Notes: generated by a model not told the origin, from the letters alone. DNA of 10,224 nucleotides from Clostridia bacterium (GCA_900768535.1 CAAGDE010000062.1:1-10224), one strand, 5' to 3'. Counted from the stretch's first letter, positions 1 to 5,570 are shown. Numbers and translations are program-made.

Positions 1-60
1 ACTTTTTTCGAAAAAACGCTGGAAACGGAATCCCAAAAGCAAAATCGCACTCTCAAACAG

Positions 61-110
61 GCTTCCCCTTGGGGGGAAGCTGGCGCGTCAGCGACTGTTG
101 AGGGGGGTTA
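61..110. repeat. Palindromic GC-rich intergenic repeat
   Basis: GCTTCCCC and GGGGGAAGC form a tight hairpin at 61-80, followed at once by a second palindrome (GCTG..CAGC around 79-93) and a run of G at 101-107. I recall very similar repeats scattered between genes in Oscillospiraceae genomes, but I could not search for it here. No coding region is supported in 1-150. Confidence 0.5.
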
Positions 111-154
111 AATCTCCTCTTTCATCATTTGGTATATCAACTCCCGTCAACCCC

Positions 155-184
155 GCCCCGCTCTTGTTGATAGGGGCTTTTTTT
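155..184 (+). terminator. Intrinsic terminator
   Basis: GCCCC at 155-159 pairs with GGGGC at 173-177 and is followed by seven T. It would end a plus-strand transcript whose gene lies left of the window. Confidence 0.6.
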
Positions 185-208
185 ACAGCCTCTTTTTTGC
201 AAAAGGGC

Positions 209-237
209 TTGACAAACCGGTGAAAATGTGCTATGAT
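209..237 (+). promoter_or_regulatory. Promoter of antisense RNA 1
   Basis: TTGACA at 209-214 and TATGAT at 232-237, separated by 17 bp. Expected transcription start is about 244. No reading frame follows, only a hairpin and a terminator, so this promoter drives a short RNA. Confidence 0.8.
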
Positions 238-243
238 AAAAAT

Positions 244-329
244 ACGAGGAAACACCGGCGACGGTTACTTCCTTCTGTTAACCGAAATAACCGCTAACTT
301 GGGGAAGTGTGGGCGGTTATTTCTTTTTA
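244..329 (+). ncRNA. Candidate antitoxin antisense RNA 1 (type I TA)
   Basis: A transcript of about 86 nt is predicted from the promoter at 209-237 to the T-run at 324-328. It starts with a hairpin (GGAA/TTCC outside, ACCG/CGGT inside, 248-274). It ends with a terminator whose arms are AAATAACCGC (285-294) and GCGGTTATTT (313-322). The terminator overlaps the last codons and stop of the small membrane peptide encoded convergently on the other strand. The RNA is therefore complementary to the 3' end of the toxin mRNA, as in the TxpA/RatA type of system. The function is inferred from this layout and from the second locus near 9600, which is built the same way. Confidence 0.65.
285..329. terminator. 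Shared terminator of antisense RNA 1 and toxin 1
   Basis: Ten-base-pair stem AAATAACCGC (285-294) with GCGGTTATTT (313-322), with a nested ACTT/AAGT stem and a T-rich tail on the plus strand. The minus-strand toxin stop codon (317-319) lies inside the right arm. The same hairpin may also stop the toxin mRNA. Confidence 0.65.
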
Positions 330-409
330 TCGGATAAGTCAAGCACCAACCGGATCAGTCCCACAAGGAACGCGCCGAGCAGAAACAGCTCTTCCCAGGT
401 TATGTACAT
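317..409 (-). CDS. Small hydrophobic holin-like toxin peptide
   Basis: Thirty residues beginning MYITWEELFLLGAFLVGLI and ending in DKKK. There is one hydrophobic helix (about residues 8-25) and a Lys-rich tail. Size, the TWEELFLLGAF start and the basic tail match the putative holin-like toxin family of Firmicutes. These peptides insert in the membrane and are usually silenced by an antisense RNA. The start is set by a strong GGGAGGTGAT ribosome binding site 5-12 bases upstream. The stop codon lies inside the terminator shared with the convergent RNA at 244-329. The gene has its own strong promoter at 613-641 and a ~200-nt leader. Toxicity is inferred from family resemblance and layout. A harmless small membrane protein is the alternative. 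Confidence 0.75.
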   Translation of the reverse strand: MYITWEELFLLGAFLVGLIRLVLDLSDKKK

Positions 410-606
410 CGCTATCACCTCCCTCCGGAAGCCGGAGGAAGAAAAGAAATTTTACGTCCTCTGGAAAGGAGGAAGCAACCGCCACCGGCAGGCAGTGCCC
501 GCATCCAACAGAACCTGCGGATGCCGCGCCTTCTGCCCTGCGTCTGTTGCCGCAAAGAAGAAATCCGCTTTGCGGCTCGGTGTTTCCAAGGTCACAGCAA
601 GGTGAC
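410..606 (-). promoter_or_regulatory. Long structured 5' leader of toxin 1 mRNA
   Basis: Between the predicted start of transcription (~606) and the toxin start codon lie almost 200 bases with no supported gene. On the minus strand they contain several hairpins: GCCGCAAAG with CTTTGCGGC (about 546-574), GCATCC with GGATGC, and CCTCCGG with CCGGAGG directly before the ribosome binding site. The last could compete with or present the Shine-Dalgarno. Long structured leaders that delay translation are known for type I toxin mRNAs. The role here is inferred. Confidence 0.45.
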
Positions 607-612
607 ATCTCT

Positions 613-641
613 ATGATACAGAAAAAGTCTGCTTTTGTCAA
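613..641 (-). promoter_or_regulatory. Promoter of toxin 1
   Basis: On the minus strand, TTGACA (636-641) and TATCAT (613-618) are spaced 17 bp. The next minus-strand start codon with a good ribosome binding site is the toxin at 409. Confidence 0.75.
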
Positions 642-667
642 GCCTATTGTAACAAAGAGGCAAAAAT

Positions 668-701
668 TCCGGGCTCCCCGCCGCCAGTGGGGGAGCCCGG
701 A
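668..701 (-). terminator. Terminator after thiT
   Basis: On the minus strand CCGGGCTCCCC pairs with GGGGAGCCCGG, followed by AATTTTT. It begins five bases beyond the thiT stop codon. Confidence 0.8.
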
Positions 702-705
702 AGTG

Positions 706-1305
706 TTATTTGTCGAGCCGGAGATCGCTTCCCTGAACGATCAGCCGTTTTGCCTGCGGGACGAAGAACAGCGCCACCGCGCCCGCAACGGTCAGCAGCG
801 TTTCGGGGAGCATATAGGCAAGGTTGTACAGCAGGGAGTAGAGAACCGGGCGGTTATAAAAGCTGGCGCCGAATACCACAAACTCTTCAAAGTTCGCCCA
901 AAGGAACACGCCGGACAGGAAATGGGATGCAAAGCGCAGCGTGGCGGCAAGAACGATTCCGCAAAGGCATCCGCTTCTTCCGAACCGCCGGAGAGCACCT
1001 GCAAGTCCCAAAACGGTGAATGCGACCAGGTAGTCCAGGAGCAGGGATGCAATCAGAAACCACGGGGAAACGCCGCCAAGGCTGAACGCCTTCCCCTGAA
1101 GCGCCTGAAACCACGCATACAGAAAGGATGTGGTCAGTCCCCATTTCAGACCGTGCCGGATGGAAACCAGCATGACCGGGAGCATGGAAAGCAGGGTGAC
1201 CGCCCCGCCCCACGGCATTTCATAGAGCACCACGAACGACAGGGCGATGGAGAGCGCAAGCATCATGGCGCACTCCGCAAGGATCCGGACTTTGGATTGT
1301 CTCAT
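706..1305 (-). CDS. thiT: ThiT, S component of the ECF thiamine transporter
   Basis: The product is 199 residues, a typical length for ThiT, with about six hydrophobic segments. ThiT is the membrane subunit that binds thiamine and couples to a shared ECF energizing module (EcfA/A'/T) encoded elsewhere. Family marks are visible in the C-terminal half: a FASHFLSGVFLWANF stretch (His ligand region) and YSLLYNLAYMLPE (Tyr/Asn ligand region). Two ATGs are adjacent (1308 and 1305). The GGAGG site lies 7 bases before the second and 4 before the first, so I chose 1305. An in-frame extension further upstream would run into the riboswitch terminator and is rejected. The gene stands alone between its TPP riboswitch and its own terminator, so thiamine pyrophosphate should repress it. 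Confidence 0.93.
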   Translation of the reverse strand: MRQSKVRILAECAMMLALSIALSFVVLYEMPWGGAVTLLSMLPVMLVSIRHGLKWGLTTSFLYAWFQALQGKAFSLGGVSPWFLIASLLLDYLVAFTVLGLAGALRRFGRSGCLCGIVLAATLRFASHFLSGVFLWANFEEFVVFGASFYNRPVLYSLLYNLAYMLPETLLTVAGAVALFFVPQAKRLIVQGSDLRLDK

Positions 1306-1324
1306 CATTTTACCTCCGAGACGA

Positions 1325-1358
1325 ATAAAAAATACCGCACACAAATTGCGTACGGTAT
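1325..1358 (-). terminator. Riboswitch expression-platform terminator
   Basis: On the minus strand ATACCGTACGC and GTGTGCGGTAT (1332-1358) pair over 11 positions including G-U pairs, followed by six T. It lies between the TPP aptamer and the thiT ribosome binding site, which indicates control by premature termination. A second hairpin (GGACGTT/AACGTCC, about 1362-1385) lies just before it. Confidence 0.8.
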
Positions 1359-1390
1359 CCGGGACGTTCCAAAAGGCAAACGTCCGAAAC

Positions 1391-1480
1391 AATCTCCCTA
1401 CGCCGGAATTACCCGTATCAGGTGAAAGGGTTCGGATTGCTCCGTCTCAGCCTTGCTTTCGCTCAGCACCCCTGATTTCT
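1391..1480 (-). ncRNA. TPP (thiamine pyrophosphate) riboswitch aptamer
   Basis: On the minus strand the aptamer shows the conserved blocks in order: CAGGGGTGCT, GGCTGAGA, ACCCTTTCACCTGAT, then GGGTAATTCCGGCGTAGGGAG. AATC and GATT close helix P1. TPP binding is expected to favour the terminator at 1325-1358 and switch off thiT. Confidence 0.96.
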
Positions 1481-1496
1481 ATGCGGTTCGGGAGAT

Positions 1497-1525
1497 AGTA
1501 TAGCACAAAAGCGGACGTTTGTCAA
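1497..1525 (-). promoter_or_regulatory. Promoter of thiT transcript
   Basis: Minus-strand TTGACA (1520-1525) and TATACT (1497-1502) with a 17-bp spacer. Expected start is near 1490, about ten bases ahead of the aptamer. Confidence 0.8.
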
Positions 1526-1598
1526 GAGGTTTTGCAAAATTTCAGGCGCCGCGCAGTGCCGCCGATGCCAATCCCTGCGGGCAGGGCGGTCCGAACGG

Positions 1599-1636
1599 AA
1601 AACCGCACCGCGTCCGACCGGACACCGTGCGGTTTT
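1599..1636 (-). terminator. Terminator after metal-efflux operon
   Basis: AAAACCGCAC (1599-1608) is the exact reverse complement of GTGCGGTTTT (1627-1636), 16 bases beyond the ATPase stop codon. The T-run is part of the stem, so it may work in both directions. Confidence 0.65.
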
Positions 1637-1651
1637 CGTTTGGGATGCGGT

Positions 1652-3514
1652 TTACTTTCCCGTTCGCATGGCATTGAGGATGGCAATGATCGCAACGCCG
1701 ACATCCGCAAAGGTTGCCGCCCACATTCCGACCAGGTTGAACACGCTCAGTGCCATGAATCCGAGCTTGACAACCAGCGCCAGGGTGATATTCTCCCAAA
1801 CGATGACGCGGGTCCTGCGGGCAATCTTCACTGCCTGTGCAATACCGCGCGGGTCATCGTCCATCAGAACCACGTCCGCCGCTTCGATTGCCGCATCGGA
1901 ACCGAGGGCGCCCATTGCAATCCCGACATCCGCGCGTGCCAGAACCGGCGCGTCATTGACCCCGTCCCCCACGAACGCCAGCGTTCCGGACGTCTTTTCC
2001 GCCAGCATCTTTCCGACCAGCTCCGCCTTGTCACCCGGCAGCAGCTCCGCATGGCATTCGTCGATGTTCAGCTTCTTTGCCACATCCATCGCGACCTCGC
2101 GCCGGTCGCCGGAGAGCATCACCTGCCGGTCGACACCGTTCCGCCGCAGCTCCGCGAGTGCCTCCGCCGCCTCCGGCTTGATGACGTCCGAAATCAGTAC
2201 CGACCCGGCAAAGCTTCCGTCACACGCGACCAGAATCACCGTTCCGAGCCCCGCCGGCACCGTGAACGCAATGCCCTCTTTTTCCATCAGACGGCGGTTG
2301 CCGACCAGCACGCGGTGTCCCTCCACCGTTGCGCCGACGCCGTACCCCGCCAGCTCCTCCACATCGGTTGCCGCCGGCAGCTCCGCTGTCGCCGCCTCCC
2401 GCAGGGACTGCGCAATCGGGTGGTTGGAGTACTGCTCCGCCGCCGCGGCAAGGCGCAGCAATTCAGCCTCCGCCATCCCCTCCGGATGCACCGCAGAGAC
2501 GGCAAAGGTTCCCTTGGTCAGGGTTCCGGTCTTGTCAAATACCGCAATTTTCAGATTTGCCAGCGCCTCCAGATGGTTCGAGCCCTTGATGAGCACGCCC
2601 CGCCGGGATGCCGCACCGAGTCCGCCGAAATAGGACAGCGGGACCGAAATGACCAGCGCGCACGGACAGGAGACCACCAAAAAGATGAGCGCCGTGTTGA
2701 TCCAGCGCGCCCAGTCGCCGGTAATAAAGGAAGGAATCAGCGCCAGCAGCACCGCACCCGCCACCACCGAAGGCGTGTAAATCCGCGCGAATCTGGTCAC
2801 GGTGTTTTCGGTCTTTGATTTCACCAATTCGGAGTTTTCGACCAGCTCCAGAATTTTCGACACCGTGGATTCGCCGAACGGCTTTTCCACCTTCACCCGG
2901 AGCAGTCCGCTGACGTTCACGCAACCGCTGATGACGCTGTCCCCCGCCGCGACCTCACGCAGCGCGGACTCGCCGGTCAGCGACACCGTATTCAGCTCGG
3001 ACTCCCCCTCCAGAATGCTCCCGTCCAGCGGGATCTTCTCGCCGGGGCGGACGACAATCACTTCGCCGATCCGCACCTCATCCGGAGAGATCGTCACCTC
3101 CGCGCCGTCCCGCTCCACCACCGCAACATCCGGGCGGATGTCCATCAGCGCGGCAATGGATTTGCGGCTCCTGCCGACCGCGATGTTCTGGAACAGCTCG
3201 CCGACCTGATAGAACAGCATGACGAACACCGCCTCCGGGTATTCGCCGAGGACGAAGGCGCCGATGGTAGCAATCATCATCAAAAAGTGCTCATCCAGCA
3301 GCTGACCGTTTGCAACATTGCGGATCGCCGCCCACAGCACGTCCCAGCCGACCAGAAGATACGGCACCAAAAAGACGGGCACCGTGACATACCAGCGGTC
3401 CTTTGGCAGAACGCCGGTTTTCAGCAGAATCACATCCAAGAGGAGCAACACCCCCGCGCCCAGGATCCGGAACAGGTGATTCGTCTGCTTCCGCGTTAAC
3501 CCGAACAGCTTCAT
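1652..3514 (-). CDS. cadA: Heavy-metal P1B-type ATPase (Cd2+/Zn2+/Pb2+ exporter, CadA/ZntA type)
   Basis: This 620-residue membrane pump hydrolyses ATP to export soft divalent metals. The expected blocks are in order: N-terminal membrane helices (about 15-105), TGES of the actuator domain (180-183), the SCPCAL metal-binding helix (282-287), DKTGT with phospho-acceptor Asp327, the SNHPIA nucleotide-binding motif (363-368), GDGVND (516-521) and a C-terminal ALSVFNLVGMWAATFADVG helix pair typical of the Cd/Zn subgroup. There is no N-terminal HMA domain. That domain is a separate gene one base upstream, with the two joined as TAA-G-ATG. No clear ribosome binding site precedes the start, so translation is probably coupled. 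The CadC-like regulator upstream supports Cd/Zn/Pb rather than Cu. The exact metal cannot be read from sequence. Confidence 0.93.
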   Translation of the reverse strand: MKLFGLTRKQTNHLFRILGAGVLLLLDVILLKTGVLPKDRWYVTVPVFLVPYLLVGWDVLWAAIRNVANGQLLDEHFLMMIATIGAFVLGEYPEAVFVMLFYQVGELFQNIAVGRSRKSIAALMDIRPDVAVVERDGAEVTISPDEVRIGEVIVVRPGEKIPLDGSILEGESELNTVSLTGESALREVAAGDSVISGCVNVSGLLRVKVEKPFGESTVSKILELVENSELVKSKTENTVTRFARIYTPSVVAGAVLLALIPSFITGDWARWINTALIFLVVSCPCALVISVPLSYFGGLGAASRRGVLIKGSNHLEALANLKIAVFDKTGTLTKGTFAVSAVHPEGMAEAELLRLAAAAEQYSNHPIAQSLREAATAELPAATDVEELAGYGVGATVEGHRVLVGNRRLMEKEGIAFTVPAGLGTVILVACDGSFAGSVLISDVIKPEAAEALAELRRNGVDRQVMLSGDRREVAMDVAKKLNIDECHAELLPGDKAELVGKMLAEKTSGTLAFVGDGVNDAPVLARADVGIAMGALGSDAAIEAADVVLMDDDPRGIAQAVKIARRTRVIVWENITLALVVKLGFMALSVFNLVGMWAATFADVGVAIIAILNAMRTGK

Positions 3515-3515
3515 C

Positions 3516-3734
3516 TTACAGTACCATCGTGCAGTCCGCGTCCGTGTGATGGACCACCTCCGCTACCTTCCGTGCAATCTCGTCAAACCGCTCGTCGTCC
3601 GCCTCCAGCACCAGCTTCTGTGCAAAGAAGCTGACCGTTGCGTCCTTCACGCCGTCCATCGCCTTCACCTTTTTCTCAATCTTCGCCGCGCAGTTTGCGC
3701 AATCCAATCCGTCCAGCCGGAATGTCTTTTTCAT
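3516..3734 (-). CDS. Free-standing HMA heavy-metal-binding protein
   Basis: Seventy-two residues forming one ferredoxin-like heavy-metal-associated domain. The metal motif GLDCANCAAKIE has Cys12 and Cys15. In CadA/ZntA pumps this domain is usually fused to the ATPase N-terminus. Here it is a separate small protein whose stop codon is one base from the ATPase start, so the two are surely co-expressed and probably act as donor or sensor domain and pump. Its start follows AAAGGAG about ten bases upstream. Its acidic tail (HHTDADC) ends with a further His pair and Cys. A copper chaperone (CopZ) is the alternative, but the neighbours and the DCANC form favour Zn/Cd/Pb. Confidence 0.88.
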   Translation of the reverse strand: MKKTFRLDGLDCANCAAKIEKKVKAMDGVKDATVSFFAQKLVLEADDERFDEIARKVAEVVHHTDADCTMVL

Positions 3735-3790
3735 GACCCTTTTCTCCTTTGATTTTAGAATAGATTTTGTTCTTACTATCGATTTTCGTC

Positions 3791-4147
3791 TTATTTCTCG
3801 GAAAGATGCTCCATTCCCTGTGCCAGAATGGAGTGCACGTGCTCATCATCCAGCGAATAGAACACGCTTTTGCCGGATTTGCGGTACTTGATCAGCCTTG
3901 ACTGCTTCAGGATCCGCAATTGGTGCGAGATCGCCGAAACAGTCATCCCGCAAAGCTCCGCAATGTCGCAGACGCACAGCTCGGTTTCGTACAGCACATA
4001 CAGAATCCGCAACCGCGTGCTGTCCCCGAAGATCTTGTACAGATCCGCCAGGGCGAACAGGCTGTCCTCGTCCGGCATTTTCCCCGCCGCCGAGGACATC
4101 CGGTCGGGATGGGTGTGATGCTCGCTGCAGCTCGGAAGCTCCCTCAT
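3791..4147 (-). CDS. cadC: ArsR/SmtB-family metal-sensing repressor, CadC-like
   Basis: A winged-helix repressor of 118 residues that should leave its operator when metal binds. The start at 4147 is chosen because GGGAGGA lies 5-6 bases before it. An ATG 12 codons upstream has no such site and overlaps the operator. Potential ligands sit at the positions I recall for staphylococcal CadC: Cys7, Cys58 and Cys60 (ELCVCD) for the thiolate site, and Asp101, His103, His114 and Glu117 for the alpha-5 site. CadC's Cys11 is replaced by His within the His-rich stretch SEHHTHPD. The DNA-reading helix is TVSAISHQLRILKQ (about 69-82). The gene heads the operon, 56 bases before the HMA gene with no terminator between. 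Confidence 0.9.
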   Translation of the reverse strand: MRELPSCSEHHTHPDRMSSAAGKMPDEDSLFALADLYKIFGDSTRLRILYVLYETELCVCDIAELCGMTVSAISHQLRILKQSRLIKYRKSGKSVFYSLDDEHVHSILAQGMEHLSEK

Positions 4148-4167
4148 TTCGTTCCTCCCTTCAACGT

Positions 4168-4183
4168 TTGAATAACTGTTCAA
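4168..4183. promoter_or_regulatory. Operator for the CadC-like repressor
   Basis: The inverted repeat TTGAATAACTGTTCAA, with TGAA and TTCA half-sites six bases apart, is the usual form of ArsR/SmtB-family operators. It sits at the predicted start of transcription, directly downstream of the -10 box, so a bound repressor would block the promoter. Confidence 0.75.
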
Positions 4184-4188
4184 GTGTT

Positions 4189-4217
4189 ATTATATCAGAT
4201 TCCATGCGGTTTGTCAA
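4189..4217 (-). promoter_or_regulatory. Promoter of the cad operon
   Basis: A perfect consensus on the minus strand: TTGACA (4212-4217), 17 bp, TATAAT (4189-4194). Confidence 0.85.
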
Positions 4218-4437
4218 GGGGGTATCGAAAATTTCCCGGAAATTTTTTCACGCCTGTGTCCGCGTCCCCGGCGGATGGAATGCGTCACGCGGTGCGCCGG
4301 AACAACGGAGATCCCGCCTGCTGGCGCCCCCGTCTGGGGGACGGGGTTCGCCGTGCGGCAATGGTTGGTTGTCGCGTTCGCTCCTGCACCCAGTGTGCCG
4401 CTATGACGAAGTCATTTGCTCTGAGATGACACGGTAG
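4218..4437. other. Gene-free GC-rich spacer
   Basis: No supported gene. It contains a near-perfect AT palindrome (AAAATTT/AAATTTT, 4228-4246) and a strong GC hairpin at 4323-4352 (GGCG, CCCCGTC paired with GACGGGG). Its high GC content matches the left flank and contrasts with the AT-rich sequence right of 4800. It may be decayed coding sequence. Confidence 0.4.
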
Positions 4438-4526
4438 GTGAGGCGAAACATAGAACGTAATTTGCTTGGTTGAAAATATAGTTCAGTCAAACTAACTGAT
4501 ACGGCATTTTGTTTTTTTCGCCTCAC
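4438..4526. repeat. 89-bp element with 11-bp terminal inverted repeats
   Basis: GTGAGGCGAAA (4438-4448) and TTTCGCCTCAC (4516-4526) are exact reverse complements flanking 67 AT-rich bases, which hold a smaller TCAGT/ACTGA palindrome. The size and form fit a very small non-autonomous element or a long hairpin RNA. I saw no second copy in the window. Confidence 0.45.
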
Positions 4527-4609
4527 GCCCCGGCGGAGCAGACAATCTGCCGACAGAGCCGAAATTTGAGCCGTATAAGGGCAAGATACGCAAGCCCGGC
4601 ACGGGTTGC

Positions 4610-4798
4610 GTGACGATGATCAACGACCATCTCTATGAGGGCAGATTCTCCCCGCGTGTAAACGGAAAACGAATCGCAAAGAACATCTACGCCACCACGC
4701 GGGAGGAGTGCGAGGAAAAGCTCAAGGTGCTGATTGCTGAGATGAAAAAGGAGATTGCGGAAATTAAGGCGGGCGAGAAAGCGACAAATAAGGGCTGA
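4610..4798 (+). pseudogene. Truncated mobile-element-type protein (probable remnant)
   Basis: From a GTG at 4610 the frame gives 62 residues: VTMINDHLYEGRFSPRVNGKRIAKNIYATT and then a Lys/Glu-rich helix (EECEEKLKVLIAEMKKEIAEI). The same frame is open back to a stop at 4493-4495 and reads FEPYKGKIRKPGTGC just before the GTG. Coding similarity probably starts earlier, up to the inverted repeat at 4526. The 'G-x-G-C...L-EGR-SP---GKR...NVYA-T-EECE-KL' pattern resembles arm-type DNA-binding modules next to integrases on Clostridia mobile elements. That is recollection, without a search. No ribosome binding site or promoter is visible and no catalytic domain follows, so I treat it as a decayed fragment. 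Confidence 0.45.
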
Positions 4799-4863
4799 CC
4801 GAGGTCATCCCTTAAAAATTGTGGTGCAGTAGGCAAAGAAAAAGCCTTCCGCCGACATTATGG

Positions 4864-4900
4864 AAAGTGGTTAGTATGATGAGCATGCACTAACCACTTT
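4864..4900. terminator. Hairpin downstream of the AT-rich orphan gene
   Basis: AAAGTGGTTAGT (4864-4875) and ACTAACCACTTT (4889-4900) are exact reverse complements with a 13-base loop. T residues end the stem on either strand, so it may terminate the minus-strand gene at 4943-5230 and any plus-strand transcript from 4610. Confidence 0.55.
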
Positions 4901-4942
4901 GATTCAATTAATAAATGTATATTGATTAACTATCGAAAATAA

Positions 4943-5230
4943 TCATCTGAGTTTATCAATAAGATTTTGAAGTTCATCAATATAGGTGTTTATATTCTCA
5001 TCTTTGGCGTTTTTATCACGCAAAATTAATTCCCAGTTAAACAAAAACTCTTCAATTTCTTTTGAATTCGATTTTTGCCAAAGTGGTGCAATCGCTATGA
5101 TTGCTGCATCAAATGGCTCTCTTTCAAAATGATCAGCGTCAATTAAACCACCCATTCCTCCTCTTTCACAATTAAATACACCCCTTACAATTGCTTCAAG
5201 AACAACTGCGTCTCCATGCTTGATTCTCAT
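4943..5230 (-). CDS. Hypothetical protein, 95 residues, AT-rich gene
   Basis: I do not recognise the family. The start is well supported: AAAAGGAG lies eight bases before ATG at 5230. The protein begins MRIKHGDAVVLEAIVRGVFN, has a Gly-rich turn (CERGGMGGLIDADHF), and then an acidic C-terminal half with two probable helices (EIEEFLFNWELILRDK and TYIDELQNLIDKLR). It has no signal peptide, membrane segment or Cys pair. Base use is clearly AT-richer than the flanking cad operon and tRNA genes, which suggests recent acquisition. It follows tRNA-Pro on the same strand after a hairpin at 5256-5279, with no clear promoter of its own. A cytoplasmic helical protein, perhaps an orphan immunity or accessory protein of a lost element, is only a guess. 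Confidence 0.65.
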   Translation of the reverse strand: MRIKHGDAVVLEAIVRGVFNCERGGMGGLIDADHFEREPFDAAIIAIAPLWQKSNSKEIEEFLFNWELILRDKNAKDENINTYIDELQNLIDKLR

Positions 5231-5255
5231 TCAATGTACTCCTTTTAAGTAAATT

Positions 5256-5287
5256 AGCCGCAGAATTACATCTGCGGCTTTATTTTT
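5256..5287. terminator. Terminator-like hairpin between tRNA-Pro and the orphan gene
   Basis: AGCCGCAGA (5256-5264) pairs exactly with TCTGCGGCT (5271-5279). The better T-tail (TTATTTTT) is on the plus strand; on the minus strand the tail is AATTTACTT. It may end the tRNA transcript weakly and let some reading reach the gene at 5230. Confidence 0.55.
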
Positions 5288-5308
5288 GCGGTCAACAAGC
5301 CGCGATTT

Positions 5309-5384
5309 TGGTCGGAGTGGCGAGGCTCAAACTCGCGGCCTCCGCATCCCAAATGCGGCGCGCTATCAACTGCGCTACACCCCG
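5309..5384 (-). tRNA. tRNA-Pro (anticodon TGG)
   Basis: A complete 76-nt cloverleaf including encoded CCA. The acceptor CGGGGTG/CACTCCG has one G-U, the D-stem is GCGC/GCGC, the anticodon stem CCGCA/TGCGG has loop TTTGGGA, and the T-stem is GCGAG/CTCGC. Two unusual bases stand out. Position 19 is A (D-loop AGTTGATA) and position 56 is T (T-loop TTTGAGC), so the universal G19-C56 pair is replaced by A-U. All stems are sound, so it is probably functional. Confidence 0.88.
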
Positions 5385-5385
5385 A

Positions 5386-5429
5386 TAGTTATTAAATTGT
5401 GGTCGTGTAAGTGGTCAAATCTGTGGTCA
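5386..5429. repeat. Three GTGGTC repeats at exact 12-bp spacing
   Basis: GTGGTC occurs at 5399, 5411 and 5423 (TTTGACCAC-type words on the minus strand). They lie just upstream of tRNA-Pro. Evenly spaced short direct repeats beside a tRNA gene look like arm-type sites of a tyrosine recombinase. The minus strand also offers a possible tRNA promoter here: TTGACC at about 5412-5417, then TTTAAT at about 5390-5395, close to the tRNA 5' end. Confidence 0.45.
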
Positions 5430-5527
5430 AAAGTTTTTTTCCGAAGCACACGGCGGCGGAAAAGCGAGAAAACACGAGAAAAACGGAGATTTTGCGAGCT
5501 TTCGGCGGTCGGCTCACGAGGCGGTCA

Positions 5528-5570
5528 CACGCTCCCAAACGTCGCGCGCTACCAGCTGCGCCACACCCCG
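5528..5570 (-). pseudogene. Broken tRNA-Pro copy (5' half)
   Basis: Reading the minus strand from 5570, the sequence is a standard tRNA-Pro start: CGGGGTG, then a GCGC AGCTGGTA GCGC D-arm with the normal GG, then TTTGGGA of a TGG anticodon loop at 5533-5539. After that the anticodon stem is off by one base. No T-arm or acceptor 3' strand follows. It lies upstream of the intact tRNA-Pro in the same orientation. Confidence 0.65.

Noticed and set aside
339..641. Minus-strand 100-residue frame spanning the toxin 1 leader
   Set aside because: Its start codon lies at the -35 box of the toxin promoter, so it could not be translated from that mRNA.
307..1425. Long plus-strand open frames across 307-1425 and 1532-2818
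   Set aside because: They lie opposite thiT, its riboswitch and the ATPase. Their translations are Arg/Gln/Pro-rich without domains, and they have no ribosome binding sites.
1390..1498. Alternative pairing of ATCTCCC (1490-1496) with GGGAGAT (1392-1398) as an extra riboswitch helix
   Set aside because: The 5' strand lies between the -10 box and the predicted start of transcription, so it is probably not in the RNA.
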